Source: Zoroaster sp. YZ-2022 (taxonomy: Eukaryota > Echinodermata > Asteroidea > Forcipulatida > Zoroasteridae). From it: a stretch of 64,000 nt of DNA. Each line of letters starts with the position of its first letter. Position 1 is the first letter of the stretch. The position numbers and the translations under genes were made by a program. Under the pieces are notes generated by a model. That model had not been told where the DNA came from, did not search any database, and saw nothing but the letters and a program-made list of their open reading frames with translations. Location: assembly GCA_029582265.1 (NCBI GenBank), contig CM055821.1, forward strand, positions 42,041,694 through 42,105,693. The letters run 5' to 3'. Shown here piece by piece: positions 21,504 to 33,312 of this stretch.

Positions 21504-21942
21504 TGTGGGTCGTTAACAATTACCCATGGGTCGTTAGCAATTACCCATAGGTCGTTAGCAATTACCCCATGGGTCGTTGACCGTGCAGAAGTCGTTGAAA
21601 CAGTACCACCCCAAGTCGTTAGCAATTACCCATAGGTCGTTGTAATTACCCCATAGGTCGTTGAACGTTACCTGGTCGTTAGTAATTACCCATAGGTCGT
21701 TAGTAATTACCCATAGGTCGTTGAGCAATTGCCCAAGTCGTTAGTAATTGCCATAGGTCGTTAGTAATTACCCCATAGGTCGTTGAGCAATTACCCCAAG
21801 TCGTTATTAGTTACCCATGGGTCGGTGCTTAATTACCCCAAGTCATTTAGTAATTACCCATAGGTCGTTGAACAATTACCCCATGGGTCGTTTAGCTTAA
21901 TTACCCGTAGGTCGTTAGTAAGTTATCTATAGGTTACTCAGC
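21504..21942. repeat. about 20 tandem units of a 21-22 bp repeat inside the Polinton
   Basis: Unit core GTCGTTAGTAATTACCC with a variant GTCGTTGAGCAATTACCC, linked by CATAG, CATGG or CAA. Best-preserved units are 21 bases, others 22 because of an extra C. It lies between the ATPase and the next plus-strand protein. A perfect 21-bp unit would leave one frame open on each strand (plus SLAITHR, minus LWVIAND), but length noise shifts the frame so coding cannot be shown. There are no spacers of constant length with unique sequence, so it is not CRISPR. Confidence 0.88.
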
Positions 21943-22255
21943 CAGAGTTAGTATTTTTTATTTTATATATATCTTAGGATATATAAATATGAATACTGAA
22001 AAAAATAAACAAACTAGTATATAGTCTCACACAACTTTTAACTTTACTGAAAAAGGAAAATTTGTACTAGTTTATCTTTGTTTTATATCGATGATGAACA
22101 ATTTATAAATAATTTAATTCAATTTTAAACGATGTTAAAGCAGAACAATTTATAAAAAGAACTCGTTTTATTTTTTTAAATGATAATAAAATGTACAAGT
22201 TGTTGGCTTTTTTGAAAATTAAAAAAATATAATAAAAGCTGTTTTAATAATAAAA
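21943..22255. other. AT-rich intergenic stretch in the Polinton
   Basis: Very AT-rich, with TATATATATC and long A/T runs, no convincing frame. Likely promoter or leader for the plus-strand gene starting at 22,256. Confidence 0.4.
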
Positions 22256-22574
22256 TGGAAGAAGTTGCTAAAATATTATCTGAAAATCCACCCACGCTAA
22301 GCACACAACTTGATATGAATGATATAAACGACGATGCCGCTACTAAAAGCAAAAACTAAGAGACAAACGTCTTTTATCAGTTTGTAAGCGGAGGAGATTC
22401 TAAAAAAAATTGGTAAAGAGTATAGCGTTAGCGATATTGAAGCTTTATCTACGGAAGAGCGAGATGCGTTACTCACGCAATACCGAAACTAAGTGCGGGT
22501 TGCGATATAACGCAATCTTTAGGTAGCGCCATTCTAACGCTATACGCTAAACTATTAGGATTTAGTTTTAAATC
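22256..22574 (+). pseudogene. unknown Polinton protein, frameshifted
   Basis: Starts MEEVAKILSENPPTLSTQLD at 22,256. It continues in other frames as KKIGKEYSVSDIEALSTEER (about 22,403-22,470) and AGCDITQSLGSAILTLYAKL (about 22,496-22,556), together about 100 residues of acidic helical protein. At least two frame changes. It is followed directly by the basic protein. No family recognised; position among structural genes suggests a minor virion or assembly protein (inference). Confidence 0.45.
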
Positions 22575-22871
22575 ATGTCGATTTGTACGGTCATCGATTT
22601 TCAAATTGACGATGAAGGTGCTACACAATTGCAGCATGTGATCGCGCCGCTCAGCGCGTCGCTAATACGTCAAAAGCAGCTTGTTTAAAGAAAAGAAGAA
22701 TCTTGTGCTTTGTTAGTAAAAGCGATGAAACGAACGGGTCACAAGATGCGCAGCCGCAAGCTGGACGCCGAAGACCGTAAGCAACCAGCGACTAAAAAGA
22801 AAAAAAAAACCAGAGTCGCAGCTGGAAAAAGACTCGCCGAAATTAATGCGAAGAAAAACTGCAACTGCTAA
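22575..22871 (+). CDS. 98-residue strongly basic protein of the Polinton
   Basis: ATG 22,575 to TAA 22,869-22,871 in one frame, broken only by one in-frame TAA after residue 37 (ending IRQKQLV). The second half is packed with Lys/Arg: KAMKRTGHKMRSRKLDAEDR, KQPATKKKKKTRVAAGK, LAEINAKK. The first half is acidic to neutral (VIDFQIDDEGATQL). Such a tail would bind DNA or RNA. By analogy with core proteins of adenovirus-like viruses it might condense the genome, but that is inference without family match. If the TAA is a consensus error, the gene is intact. Confidence 0.5.
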
Positions 22872-22960
22872 CCCGTGAGAAAAATTGTCAAAACGCGTGA
22901 TAGCGAAGCGGCAACGAGTTATGAAGAAACAACTCGTCGAACTACTACTATATATGTATT

Positions 22961-23410
22961 ATGGCTGTGGTTTATTGTGGAGGTCTCAACATTTCCTTTT
23001 AAGTGAACCGAGCAAGCCGACCGACATTTATAAATGAGCCGATTAAACCCGCAATCGCTAGCGAAGCTGTTTTACCGACAGTAACGAGAGAACAGCGCGT
23101 TGATTTGAAATGGAATAAAAAAATTAAAAATATTATATTGATGAGTATAAAATACGATGAATACGAAAACAATCGCCGATTCAGTTTATCACAGCACCGT
23201 TTTGACTCTTTTGGTCATTTGCCTTACAGCATGCTCGGTAAAAAGAGTATTAAGCGTAGAACCGAATGGTTAAATAAATTGGATATAAAAGATGAGTTCA
23301 AAACTAACACGACGCTTGGATTATCTTCGATGAACATAAATATGGATTTGGTTCAACAAGGAATTTTACCAGCTTCGCTTATGCCCTTGAATAAAAAATT
23401 ATATTTATAA
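22961..23410 (+). CDS. unknown 150-residue Polinton protein
   Basis: Frame from ATG 22,961 (MAVVYCGGLNISF) through one in-frame TAA at 23,000-23,002, then 135 open residues to TAA 23,408-23,410. Features: VTREQRVDLKWNKKIKNI, a Tyr/Arg-rich middle (YDEYENNRRFSLSQHRFDSF), and a C-terminus LGLSSMNINMDLVQQGILPA that reads like a structural protein. The long open frame in such a noisy region argues that it is real. It stops 7 bases before the integrase start, so the two were probably one transcription unit. I do not recognise the family. Confidence 0.6.
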
Positions 23411-23417
23411 ATATTAA

Positions 23418-24434
23418 ATGGATAAAACAAATAAAATTAAAACTTTCAAACTCTTAACACAGTCCGAAGAAATTCTACAAAGGTATCGACACGTTAATTA
23501 ATAAATTGTAGCCAAGAAACCAAAATAAATGTATAAGTGGTTGACAATGAGTTAAAAGCAAGCGTTGTGTAGAATTTATTTACCTATCCTAAATATATTC
23601 CAAGACCAACCAGTTCGAATAGTACGTTTGAAAATATAAACGAGGTTCGTAAACCCAGATTTATTTCTTCCTCACGACACGATCGGTGGCGGAGCTAATG
23701 AGAACAGGTAGAATTACGTACAAGTACGCGTTGACGGTCGTGGACGAAGCTAGTAGGTATAAAGAAGCTGGACCGTTAACCGATAAAACCATATTCAAGT
23801 CAATAATGCGTTTGAGAAAAATTTATAAACGTTCGTCGTTAACTTATTTCAATTCATAAAGTCGATCCCTGGAAAAGGAATTCATGTTCTAGCGTAAACG
23901 TATTAATGAGTAAACATAATGTAAAATTCAAAGAAGCGAAGCGGTAATCATAGAGCGCAAAATTTATAGTAGAGAGATTTAATAGAACTTTGAGCAGAAA
24001 TGTTTTTCTCATCAATACGCTAAAGAAATAGCGATGGATACGAGAAGGCGAAATGGAGTTAAAAGATTGCCGGCGGTCGTAAAAGCATTAAACGTAAGCG
24101 ACGCGACTCATTAATTTAAAACCTAAAGACACGATTAAGTTGCGAGTTGTTGAGTAAAATCCAGCCTCATCAGCTATTAAAAAAGAATGAAAAAGAATCC
24201 CAAACAACGGTTTAGTTCGGTATTTATACGCGCCCGGTGAAGCTGAAAAAAAGATACGAGACGCCGCGACCGATCCTATGCGGTATAAAATTTATAGAAT
24301 ATCTAAAACGGCGAAAGCCGCGAGTCAACCAATCTTGCCGTGTTTGGAGCGGGCCCCGCTCATGGTTTTGTAACAAGAGAAGAATTACAAATTATTCCTC
24401 GAGATACCAGAAAATCCACCATTAAAACGCTAAC
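23418..24434 (+). pseudogene. Polinton integrase, full-length locus but frameshifted copy
   Basis: Starts MDKTNKIKTFKLLTQSEEIL at 23,418. Later pieces in shifting frames show FYKGIDTL, FLPHDTIGGG (about 23,660-23,690), TYKYALTVVDEASRYKEAGP (about 23,715-23,774) and a degraded region near 23,965 where the ERFN-type catalytic Glu helix should be. It then runs through the C-terminal part matching 1-453 to about 24,434. About 340 residues, normal for Polinton integrases. At least ten indels; the half that overlaps 1-453 is open there, so the breaks here are mostly not ancestral. Confidence 0.8.
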
Positions 24435-27400
24435 GCAATGTTATGGCTAAAGTATCTATTCCGTCTTCTAAATATATCTCTTTGCATCTAAAGGCGATAG
24501 CAGTCTTTTATTTATTAAGTTGCTATATAGTCGATGTTTTCGTGCCTAATAAAATTCATAAGATGTAAATTATTTTCAATGATAAAACATGTTTATGGTT
24601 TTCGTGTTTAAATATCTTGTATTAAAACTTGTTTTTAACATAACTAGCTTTTTTATATTTTCTCCTCGAGATAAAAAACAACGAGGTATTTTGGTCTTAA
24701 ACAAACAATTTCGGAGATTAGAGTTCCGCGGTCTCGTTTCATTTTACCGATCACTTTTTTGTTTCTTGAAAATAGAAAATGACCTCGTTTATGATTACTA
24801 AATACGTAAATGATATATCTTTTTCATATCGTAATACACGTCATGGGTTTTAATTTCAACAAGCATTATCCGTGTCCGTGTTATACCAACTCGCACTCGT
24901 CGTTTGGCATTTTAGCTTAAACGATTGTAATAAAGTCGTACATTAAATGTTTAGATAAATCCAGTATGCTCATTCCTATATAAACTGGGCGGTTGGGAAC
25001 AGGTTTTGTTTTGTGCATGGAATCGCTACTAGATCGTTGTCGAAAATCCTCGCCTCTGCAAAATTTGGTTTCGCGATGAGCGAACAATTTGATTTTCCAC
25101 TTTTTCGTCGTTTAACCGCTTCAAATTCCGCGTAACGCGTTTTCGTACATTTCCATAGTTTTTTCCCAAAAACTGAATTGTTCATGAGGTTGTATAAATC
25201 TTTTTTCAAAAATCGCTCGTCAACGTCTTTTCTGAGTGAAGTGGTTTAAATCGATGTATGATTTCGTCCAACACGATTCGATCAAGTTCAAAACGCGATG
25301 AATTTAGTTAGTTTCATACCTAGTTGTAAATACAATCGTAAATTACGATATTAGATGCACTAATTGCGTTTATCGTACAAATTTGGAACTAATTTTACGA
25401 CGTTTGGAGACGGCTTGTCGTTTAATAACTTTTTGATACTCGCTCATCCATTCTTTCGGCAGCTTAAATCGGCTGGCGCGAGTGGAAATGCGTTGTGAGA
25501 ATCGTGTAATTCAGGATATTCCAAATCGACTTCTAAAATACATCCTTTTTATTTTTAATCCTTCGCTCTCCAATTTGTTAATTTGTTTACCGGTCATCCA
25601 TTTCAAATTTTTGTCAGCAAAGGTGTGACTCATCGCATCCGTATAAATTGACTTCTCGCGTCCAAGTACGTAATGTAACTCGACGGTTTCGATTCGTCAT
25701 AATCGTCTAAATACGCACGTTGTTTGCTTTGGCGTATCGTTTTACTCACCATACACGTTCCTCCCGCGCGTACCTTTTTCTATAAATAAATTCAATAGCC
25801 GACGTCCGTGAGCAATTCTAAAGTTTGTTTCGATGTTTCAATCGGCGTCCCAACTCAGACCCGGATCCGTATAATAATTGGCGGGATCTAAACCGTATTG
25901 TTTTCGTGCAAGTAGCGCGGTACCAATAAATCCGCCAATAAGCAAGTATCGGTACGCACGTATAAATCATGATAATTTTCTAATTTTTGCAATCAAACTC
26001 GTTGAAAACGTTTTTGGCGTCCTCGTATTTGGTAATTTCTTTGGTAATGTGTTGGCTGTTTAAAATACTGTAAAAGATTCTATAAGAGGCGCGTCTCTTG
26101 AATCTTGAAAAATATCCATGTGCTCGTGGGATAAGCCTAGCTTTTAACAGATTTAATTTTTCTAAATGGGGTTTGAAACTTTTAATCGGAAAAGGATTGT
26201 TTGATTTTACGAGTTTGTCCAACGACGCCAGTAAAATTGAGCGCTGTCGATAAATCGTAGGTGCCTGATTGAAAAAGAAATATGCCCGATATTTACGGAA
26301 TGCACGTTAGATTTCCCGTCGTTTGACTCATGGCCTGCATAATGAGATGAGAGTCGTAGACTCGCAAATTATGAAATACGACCGGGTAAAAGTTTTGCTC
26401 GGTTTTAAGCAGTTTTTAAAATTGGTGTACGCGCGCCTCGATATTTACCGGTAATGTGACAATGATCACGTACTTTTACCGACTTTGCATCATCGCTTTC
26501 AAAAATGTCTTTTCGCATATCCAACACTCGCTCGCGGAGTTGTAATCTTCTACATCTTCTTTAGTCATGTTTAATTTTTTGGGGTTTTAAATATCTAGTT
26601 GATTGTTTTGTTTCTTTTCTAATTCGTTTAAAAAATGTTTAGTACATCTTCTCTCGGTAAACGATGGGATCGCTAGTTTTACCGTCGCAACGAACGACGA
26701 CGTACAGAATAACCGCAAACGATGTGTTCTTGTAGTTTTCAGTATTAGTATCCATTTACATGTCGTCGATCTTTTAATAATACTTTAAGAATCTGACGTA
26801 TATTACGAAAGGAACTTGCATCTTTTTATGCAGTTTAAAATTTAACCATATCGTTTTACCCTTTGCAGCAAAACGATTTTGTCAGTCTGTCGTTTATCCC
26901 TTGCACATTTTACGTGATTTTCGAGATACGATTCCATCGAAAACCCTGTAAACATCTCAAACAAAAATGTTTACGTTCTTTGTGTTTCGTCTTGATCGTA
27001 AAATGGTTGTTCACATCTTTTATATAAACGTAGTGAGATCTAGTTCCTTTTCTTCTTCCTCGTTAATTAATAATAAATTAAAATGATCTAGCTCCTCTGG
27101 TTGAAGTCGCTGAGATGATAAACCAGTATCGTTTTGATTCGCAATGAAGCGTTTATCCTTAAACAATTTTGTTTCTCCACTCGCTTAATTTGATTAATCG
27201 GTGTAGGAACCTCGATATTATTAAAATTTAAACCGTCCTCCGTTGAGTGCTTACTCGTTCTTTCAGGATGAATTTTCACGGGTAGAAAGAGCGCTGCGCA
27301 ACGCCCATCGCAAACAATCGTCGTCTTTGTTTTTACGTTGATGCACGCTTTTTTATTTTTATGTGATCGCATAGCCCGATACTAACTACCGCCTCTCAAA

Positions 27401-28138
27401 GGTTGATATCTCGCGATGGCAATATTCATATCTACGATGACGACTACTCCCATCCGCTGCCTTTTGAGTCCATTTCCTAAAGCCTCTTGGTTGTGAAAAA
27501 ACTGCTTAACGAGTATATTTTCGATATTGTTTAAATTCAATAAAACAATTTACTTATTATTATGAAAATTTTGCTTCGGCGACATCGACCGCACCGTCTA
27601 GTCTTTCTTTTGAAATTTAACGTATAAATATCATAAACTTGTACAGTATGAAATTCTAGCAAGTCTAAGAATAACTTGCAATTCTCTTTGGTTTTACCGC
27701 TTGCCAAAAATATATTTAAATCTTTTTTCTTTGCTATGATTCAACAGGAACTACCATTCTTCAGGTCGCGTAAAAGCCTGCCTACCGTCGATCGGAGGTT
27801 TAAATCTCAACTCTTCTTCTTTGGGTTTTGAAACCTTTAATAGCCAACGGCGATGTAGTCCTTTTAACAACTGCGCTCTTGCTCGCACCGCGTTCTGGCA
27901 GCTCAATATTTTCAACCGCTATACGCTCTCTCAATTCGGCTAAATTTAATTTATACAATGGCTTTTTGTTTGCCTGTTTTATATACTTTTTTACCGCGTT
28001 GTATTAATAACTGCGTTTATTCATTTTATTCTTGTTATTTTGCACAAGAATTATTCAACCAATGTTTTCTCTCGAGCAAACTCCTTTCAATTCTGGTAAT
28101 GTCCATTTCGATAAATATTTTCTCGATTCCATATTCAT
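24424..28138 (-). pseudogene. DNA polymerase B, second noisy copy
   Basis: Same gene as 443-4,211. Recognisable pieces: motif B LMNNSVFGK near 25,190, the Exo III/linker region near 26,000-26,220 and the N-terminal region ACINVKTK ... RTSKHSTEDG near 27,250-27,370; ATG at 28,136-28,138. Scores of one- to three-base indels destroy the frame throughout. Unlike the first copy it has no stop at the position matching 2,683. Confidence 0.85.
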
Positions 28139-28237
28139 TTTTATTATTAAACGAGATAATAATTTTGTTTTTTCAATTTGTTTTTATCTCATTTTTTTAA
28201 AGTATGCTTTTTAAAGCCCAATTTATATATGTATATT

Positions 28238-28606
28238 TATTGTAAACGAGTTGTTGTTTTTTAACAACTCTTTCAACACTAAATTATATTTCCGTCTAGC
28301 TTTTTCCTTCTACAACTTTTAAACGATTATAACGAATTACTTAATACTTTATTATAACAATTTATTAATACTTTATTCGCGCATCGAGTGCAATAATTTG
28401 ATAAAAGTTTTTGTTCCTTTTTCGCATCCTAAACACGCGACGGGTATGCGTTACCTTGTTAATACGACTCTGATGTAACCCACAAAATATACCCCACACA
28501 CGCTGGAAGGCGATGCAAACTTGCCTTCCTGTTTTACCTACTAAAAGCCAGTCGCGAGGAACGATTGATGTCAATTTTTTATTCTCTATTCTTTTCGTTA
28601 AGTCAT
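28238..28606 (-). pseudogene. Cys-rich protein, second noisy copy
   Basis: Matches 4,310-4,669 with indels, e.g. in the CGLHQSRI segment and the GCEKGTK stretch; ATG at 28,604-28,606. The intact frame of the first copy is broken here. Confidence 0.8.
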
Positions 28607-29296
28607 CTTTAGTTTATAGCAACATATTATTTTTTTAAATTTTTTCAATTTTATCTAAATTTTTTATCTCTAAACGACGATCTCCCTAATCTTTTCATGA
28701 CGTCATCATCCCTTTTTTAAGTAGGTGAGGGCACCTACTCTAATTTTAGGGAAACCACCTAAAACTATTTCCAAACAAAGGCGCCGCACCACACCTCCTC
28801 TTTTTAACGTCAACGACCACGCCCACCTCCCTTTTTATCGACCAGCCCACTTTTTAGGTAGATGGACCAGAACCCCATCTAACACACTTACTCCACCAAA
28901 CAAATTTAGTTCCAAATCATCCACATCAGTAAACGACAGTTTTACCAAATTTCCACCAGCCTATGTGCGCTATAATCATTAGCACATGTTCTCTTTTTAG
29001 TCCCGCGTACGTCGTTCACGAAAAGGTCGCATCGCGCTGCAAACTGTATGGTAAACTCGTCCGATCCGCACCTGCAACCGGTGTACCGCCTTCACATGCA
29101 CAACACGTTTCGCTGTTGAGCCTTTGTATCTTATGCACTGTGTGTGCGGCCCACACGTATAATGATACGCATGCGTACGTAACAGGCGACCATACTTACG
29201 GCGACGCGTCAAATTAGAAGAAACATCTTGTGTCTATGAACTTCTCATTCTCTTGGCCTTAGTGTTGCAGTTAACAAAAATAGTGCAAATTCTTTT

Positions 29297-29837
29297 AGGC
29301 CAAGAGAATGAAGAGTCATAGGATTTGCGATCCGGGAAATTTCGAAGAAACACATGAGGCTTTTTTTCATTATTCATTATTCATTATTTCCATTGATCAT
29401 TTAATAACAGCGCAATCACAAGGATGTTTCTTCTAATCTGTGTACGTACGTGCATCATTGAGACGGATGCAGGCCGCACACACAGGCATAAGATACTAAA
29501 GGCTTTTGGATCAACAGCGAACTGTTGCGCATTAGTGAATATGGTACAGTTGCAGGTGCGGATCGGACTGGAGTTTACCATACAGTTTTAGCGCGATGCG
29601 ACCTTTTGTGAACGATGTACGCGGGACTAAAATAAAAGAATATGTGCTAATGGTGGAAATTTGGTAAAAGCTTCGTTTTACTGATGTGGATGATTTGGAA
29701 CTAAATTTGTTTGGTGGAAATACCTTTTTATTGCAAATAATGATTTTTGGGCAAATAATGACAAATTTAGGCGGGTAGCTTTCCGGGACATAAGGGTATG
29801 GTGGACGCAAATCTAAGGACTATCATTCTCATGGCCT
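29297..29837. mobile_element. Polinton-terminus derivative, second copy
   Basis: Copy of 5,347-5,866 with the same AGGCCAAGAG start and ATGGCCT end and scattered indels. The 37-base spacer to the Polinton end at 29,259 is also the same, so the arrangement is fixed at this locus. Confidence 0.6.
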
Positions 29838-29838
29838 T

Positions 29839-30820
29839 ACAAATATTTACATAAACCTCGATCCCACTAGACTACCATGCCACTCGAATTTGTTGGTGAA
29901 TTAATTACAGAAGAACCTGTTTAAAAATTGTATTTATAAAATATTATAAATTCTTTAATGCAGAAAAATATTTATCAGGCCTATGGGGTTCACTCGTCCC
30001 CACCGCCCAGGGCCTTAGCGAAGCAGGATGAGGGGTGTGACAACCCCAATATTTTTTCTCAGTCGGCAAATCAAAGGTACAAGGGTTGGTCTATAATAAA
30101 TTTTCAGTCGGCAAACCTACAGCTATGGCTTTGCTGACTGAATGACTCCCCTACTTCTAAGTAGCAATCAACGCCCATGACTGAATGACATTCCAGGCAC
30201 TCTAAGTTAATTCGTTTCTCTTTGATTTTTGAACTACTTGTCATGGTGATCAGTTAAGTTTAGGAATAAGCCGCGAGTAAAAAATCAAAAGGTTTGTTAA
30301 AGTATTGTCAGTAACCTCTATTTAAAACTGAAAGTATAATCGTATTGAAAACCACTATTCGTTCAAAGCGTCCAGGACTGGGGAAAAACGAATTTATGCC
30401 ACCAGAAACCGCAGCTCTAAATTTCTGTGAATAAAATACAGTGTATTACAAAGTAAAACAACTGATAACTGAAACAACTCGGCACAATCTTTCAATGCTA
30501 ACGAAAACACGATACATTTTCAGTCGGCAAACCCATAGCTCTAGGTTTGCTGACTGAAAATGTAATATGAACCAACCCTTGTTCTAGTACCTTTAGATTT
30601 GCCAACTGTCTGAGGCTCTGTAATACCAAACTGAGAAAAAATATTGGGTGGGGACGATTGAACCCAATAGGCATAAAACAATATTTGTTCTGAATTAAAG
30701 AGTTTATATTATTCACCAACAATTCGAGTGGCATGGTAGTCTAGTGGTTAGAAGTGCTCACCCCTTCCATGTAGGTAGTATCAGGATCGAGACTATAGGT
30801 TTTGTAAATATATGTAAAAG
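29839..30820. repeat. fold-back repeat with tRNA-like end, second copy
   Basis: Copy of 5,868-6,838; arms keep TCAGTCGGCAAA and TTTGCTGACTGA words; box A-like CTAGTGGTTAGAAG near 30,740. Confidence 0.6.
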
Positions 30821-31253
30821 AATTTGCAATATTTTTTGGTTGTTGGTCTACTACATTAATTCAGAAGCAAAAGCCTTTCTGTAGAAGGGAACTTTTTAAG
30901 GAATATAAATTCCAAAATTCATTTTTAGTATGCATTAGCTACCGATCAGTCTGGTCGCGTTGGTTTTGTATATTTAGTTTTTGTTTACTAGTAAACATAA
31001 TCCTTTACACATAAAAAAATATGGCTTCTTGCCATTTTGGTTTGGTTATTTAACATTTAGTTTAGTATTATGTATTAATAAGTCGATATGTGTATGCTAA
31101 TGTGAAAAGTGCGTTACTTAAGGCAACAGGGTGACCATAGTCGTATAGTCGTATACCATCTACATCCTGTTGTGTACACATCTCAATTTGCATATGGCGC
31201 ATAACGTGTCGGTTCAGTTTGAGGCGTTGAGGGCGGAAACGTATTTAATTACT

Positions 31254-33312
31254 ATATGAGTTTTCCTGGTCATTTTCGGCAATTGAGCGGCCAATTTCGT
31301 GTTCATGCATTCATGTTTAAGTGATTTTGCCTTCTTCAGTTGAAACCGTCATTCAATTTTCACTTTGATGCATCCGAATTTATATAGCATTGCATTCAAT
31401 TGAACTTAACAGTCGTTCGGTTTAGCCATGCGAAATCGGCATTCAATTTAGCAGAGTAGGCGCAAGCAAAGATTTCGTTACCAGTTGCCCTTGACGTTTT
31501 CGTTTTGTAGGACAACCAATTTCGCAAAATGAGCAAACAAATGCACACTATGATTTCTTTTACATCTATATTTCTTTATGTCTTTGTTCCTTTTACTTGC
31601 TTTATTTCTTTACTTCTTTTATTTCTTTTATTTCTTTACTTCTTTATTTCTTTATTTCTTTGTTTCTTTTGTTTCTTTACTTCTTTGTTTCTTTCCGTCT
31701 TTATTTCTTTACTTCTTTGTTCTTTTACTTCTTTATTTCTTTTATTTAGTGTGTTTTCTAACCATCTATCTGTTGGCGTGCCATGCATCTATAGGCATAT
31801 GGGGTTTGGCTATGCGTTATAACCATCTGCAGGCATTATGCGTGGGTGACATCTACGATTCTGTGCCAGCTGCTTGTTGTAGAATCTCACATCTCCACTC
31901 CTGTTGCATGTTCATCCCTCCTGCCTGTGCAGCCTGTCTGTCTCCTGGGATTCTGTTGTTGCCCACTCTGGTGGCAGCACAAGAGTCCTGCTTGACTGCA
32001 GCCTGTAAATGCCAGAATGTCCATCTCTGTGCAGTTTAGGAAAGGGAATATGGAGGGAGCTCGCTTCAGAGAGATCACTGGTTGACATCTTCAGGAGTTG
32101 GGCACGAACGTGAGGAGCCTTGCATTGTCGCAAATGAGGATTACAGGCTCGTCTTCTGGGAACAGATCTGCGCATTGTTCGATTGTAGGCAGCATGAGAA
32201 ACTCCTCAAATTCTCTCGATGTCATAGTTTCAAATACCCAATTCGATGGTGCACTAAACCTACTTCACTGGAAACCAGCAAAGAGATGACGCTTGCAATT
32301 TCTCCCCTCGTTGTCTGTGGACGACTCGTCTTGCTGGAATCCTCAGGGGCTCTGCCTTCGGAGTCGCCGGGTCCGGAGATGTTGTATCCTGTCTCGTCAA
32401 TAACATAGGTGTGCCAGAACACTATGCTCCAGGAACCATTCCGGCATACTGAACTCATTGATCGAGAACTGTGCAGGGGAGTTTCTGGCATCAGAGACCC
32501 CATCTTCTGGCACAAGTTTCAACGTCATCATCATTCCATCTAAGGCCCTGGCTATGGTGGTAGTTGAAAACCCTGGGCTTGTCTGGTAGATGCTCAATCA
32601 GACTGGCTTCCATCTGCTTAAGTGTCAAGAGGATTGGTGTCCAGGATGTCATTATGCAAATGGTGTCCGCATCTTCATCATCCATCCTGAAATGAGTTGC
32701 CCCTCCTGTCCAACCTCTCTCTCTTCGTCCTGATCTCAAATAGTTGCGACCAACGATCTTGCTGTGGACCTGTTGATGTTCAAGTTGTCCTGCAAGCTCA
32801 AGGTAATCTAAATCATTCCCTTCGAATGCATCAATCAGCTGTTCCGAAATCAACATTAGATATTCTCGCGTATGCTGTTCCACGAGCTACCATTTTTTCA
32901 ATCTTCAATTACAAGCAATCAGAAGGGACATCAGCAAAGTGACTTCCATACAAGCAGTGAACCCTTTTATACATTTTACAATCTTGCGGTAGCAACTATA
33001 ATTACAGATTAACAAAACGCCAAATCAACTGGACACCCTTCCTCAAAATGCCTGCCCCAAAACGAATTTGAATGACTATATGCACGCTGCAAAAAGCCGT
33101 TGGCGAATTTTGAAAGCTGTTCGAATGGAATTTTAAATTGAATGGTGATTCTTTTAATTGCCTGTCGCAAGTGAACATTTGCTTTGCACATGAAGTGAAA
33201 TTGAATGACTATTTTGAGGTGCTTGCAGTTTCATCGCGCGAAATGGAATGACATGACGTATGTTTAAATTATGGCCGCTGCTCAATTGCCGAAAAATGAC
33301 CGGGAAAACCTA
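31254..33312. mobile_element. Tc1/mariner-type element, second copy
   Basis: Copy of 7,251-9,231. The TIRs are still recognisable (GGTCATTTTCGGCAATTGAG; GAAAAATGACCGGG) but damaged. Transposase pieces remain at 32,883-32,491 (LIDAFEGNDLDYLELA), 32,515-32,222 (VIDETGYNISGPG) and 32,175-31,912 on the minus strand. It keeps some frame joins that the first copy lacks, showing that each copy carries its own errors. Confidence 0.75.

Larger units (their letters stand above)
18763..29259. mobile_element. Polinton (Maverick/adintovirus-like) element, left end cut by gap, error-rich copy
   Basis: Order: unknown minus-strand segments, major capsid protein, packaging ATPase, 22-bp tandem array, two small proteins, one 150-residue protein, integrase (all plus), then PolB and Cys-rich protein (minus), ending at the terminal repeat TTCTCTTGGCCT at 29,259. 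This is the hallmark set of Polintons: capsid, FtsK/HerA-like ATPase, rve integrase and protein-primed PolB. No adenain-like protease or penton protein could be recognised, but frames here are badly broken. From 23,987 rightward it duplicates 1-5,309. Confidence 0.88.

Noticed and set aside
21504..21942. CRISPR array
   Set aside because: Units abut with no unique spacers of fixed length, and the context is a eukaryotic Polinton.
22000..24000. Adenain-like protease expected in Polintons
   Set aside because: I searched all frames by eye for the His, Asp/Glu and Cys blocks of the family and found none; it may be lost, broken beyond recognition or beyond the gap.
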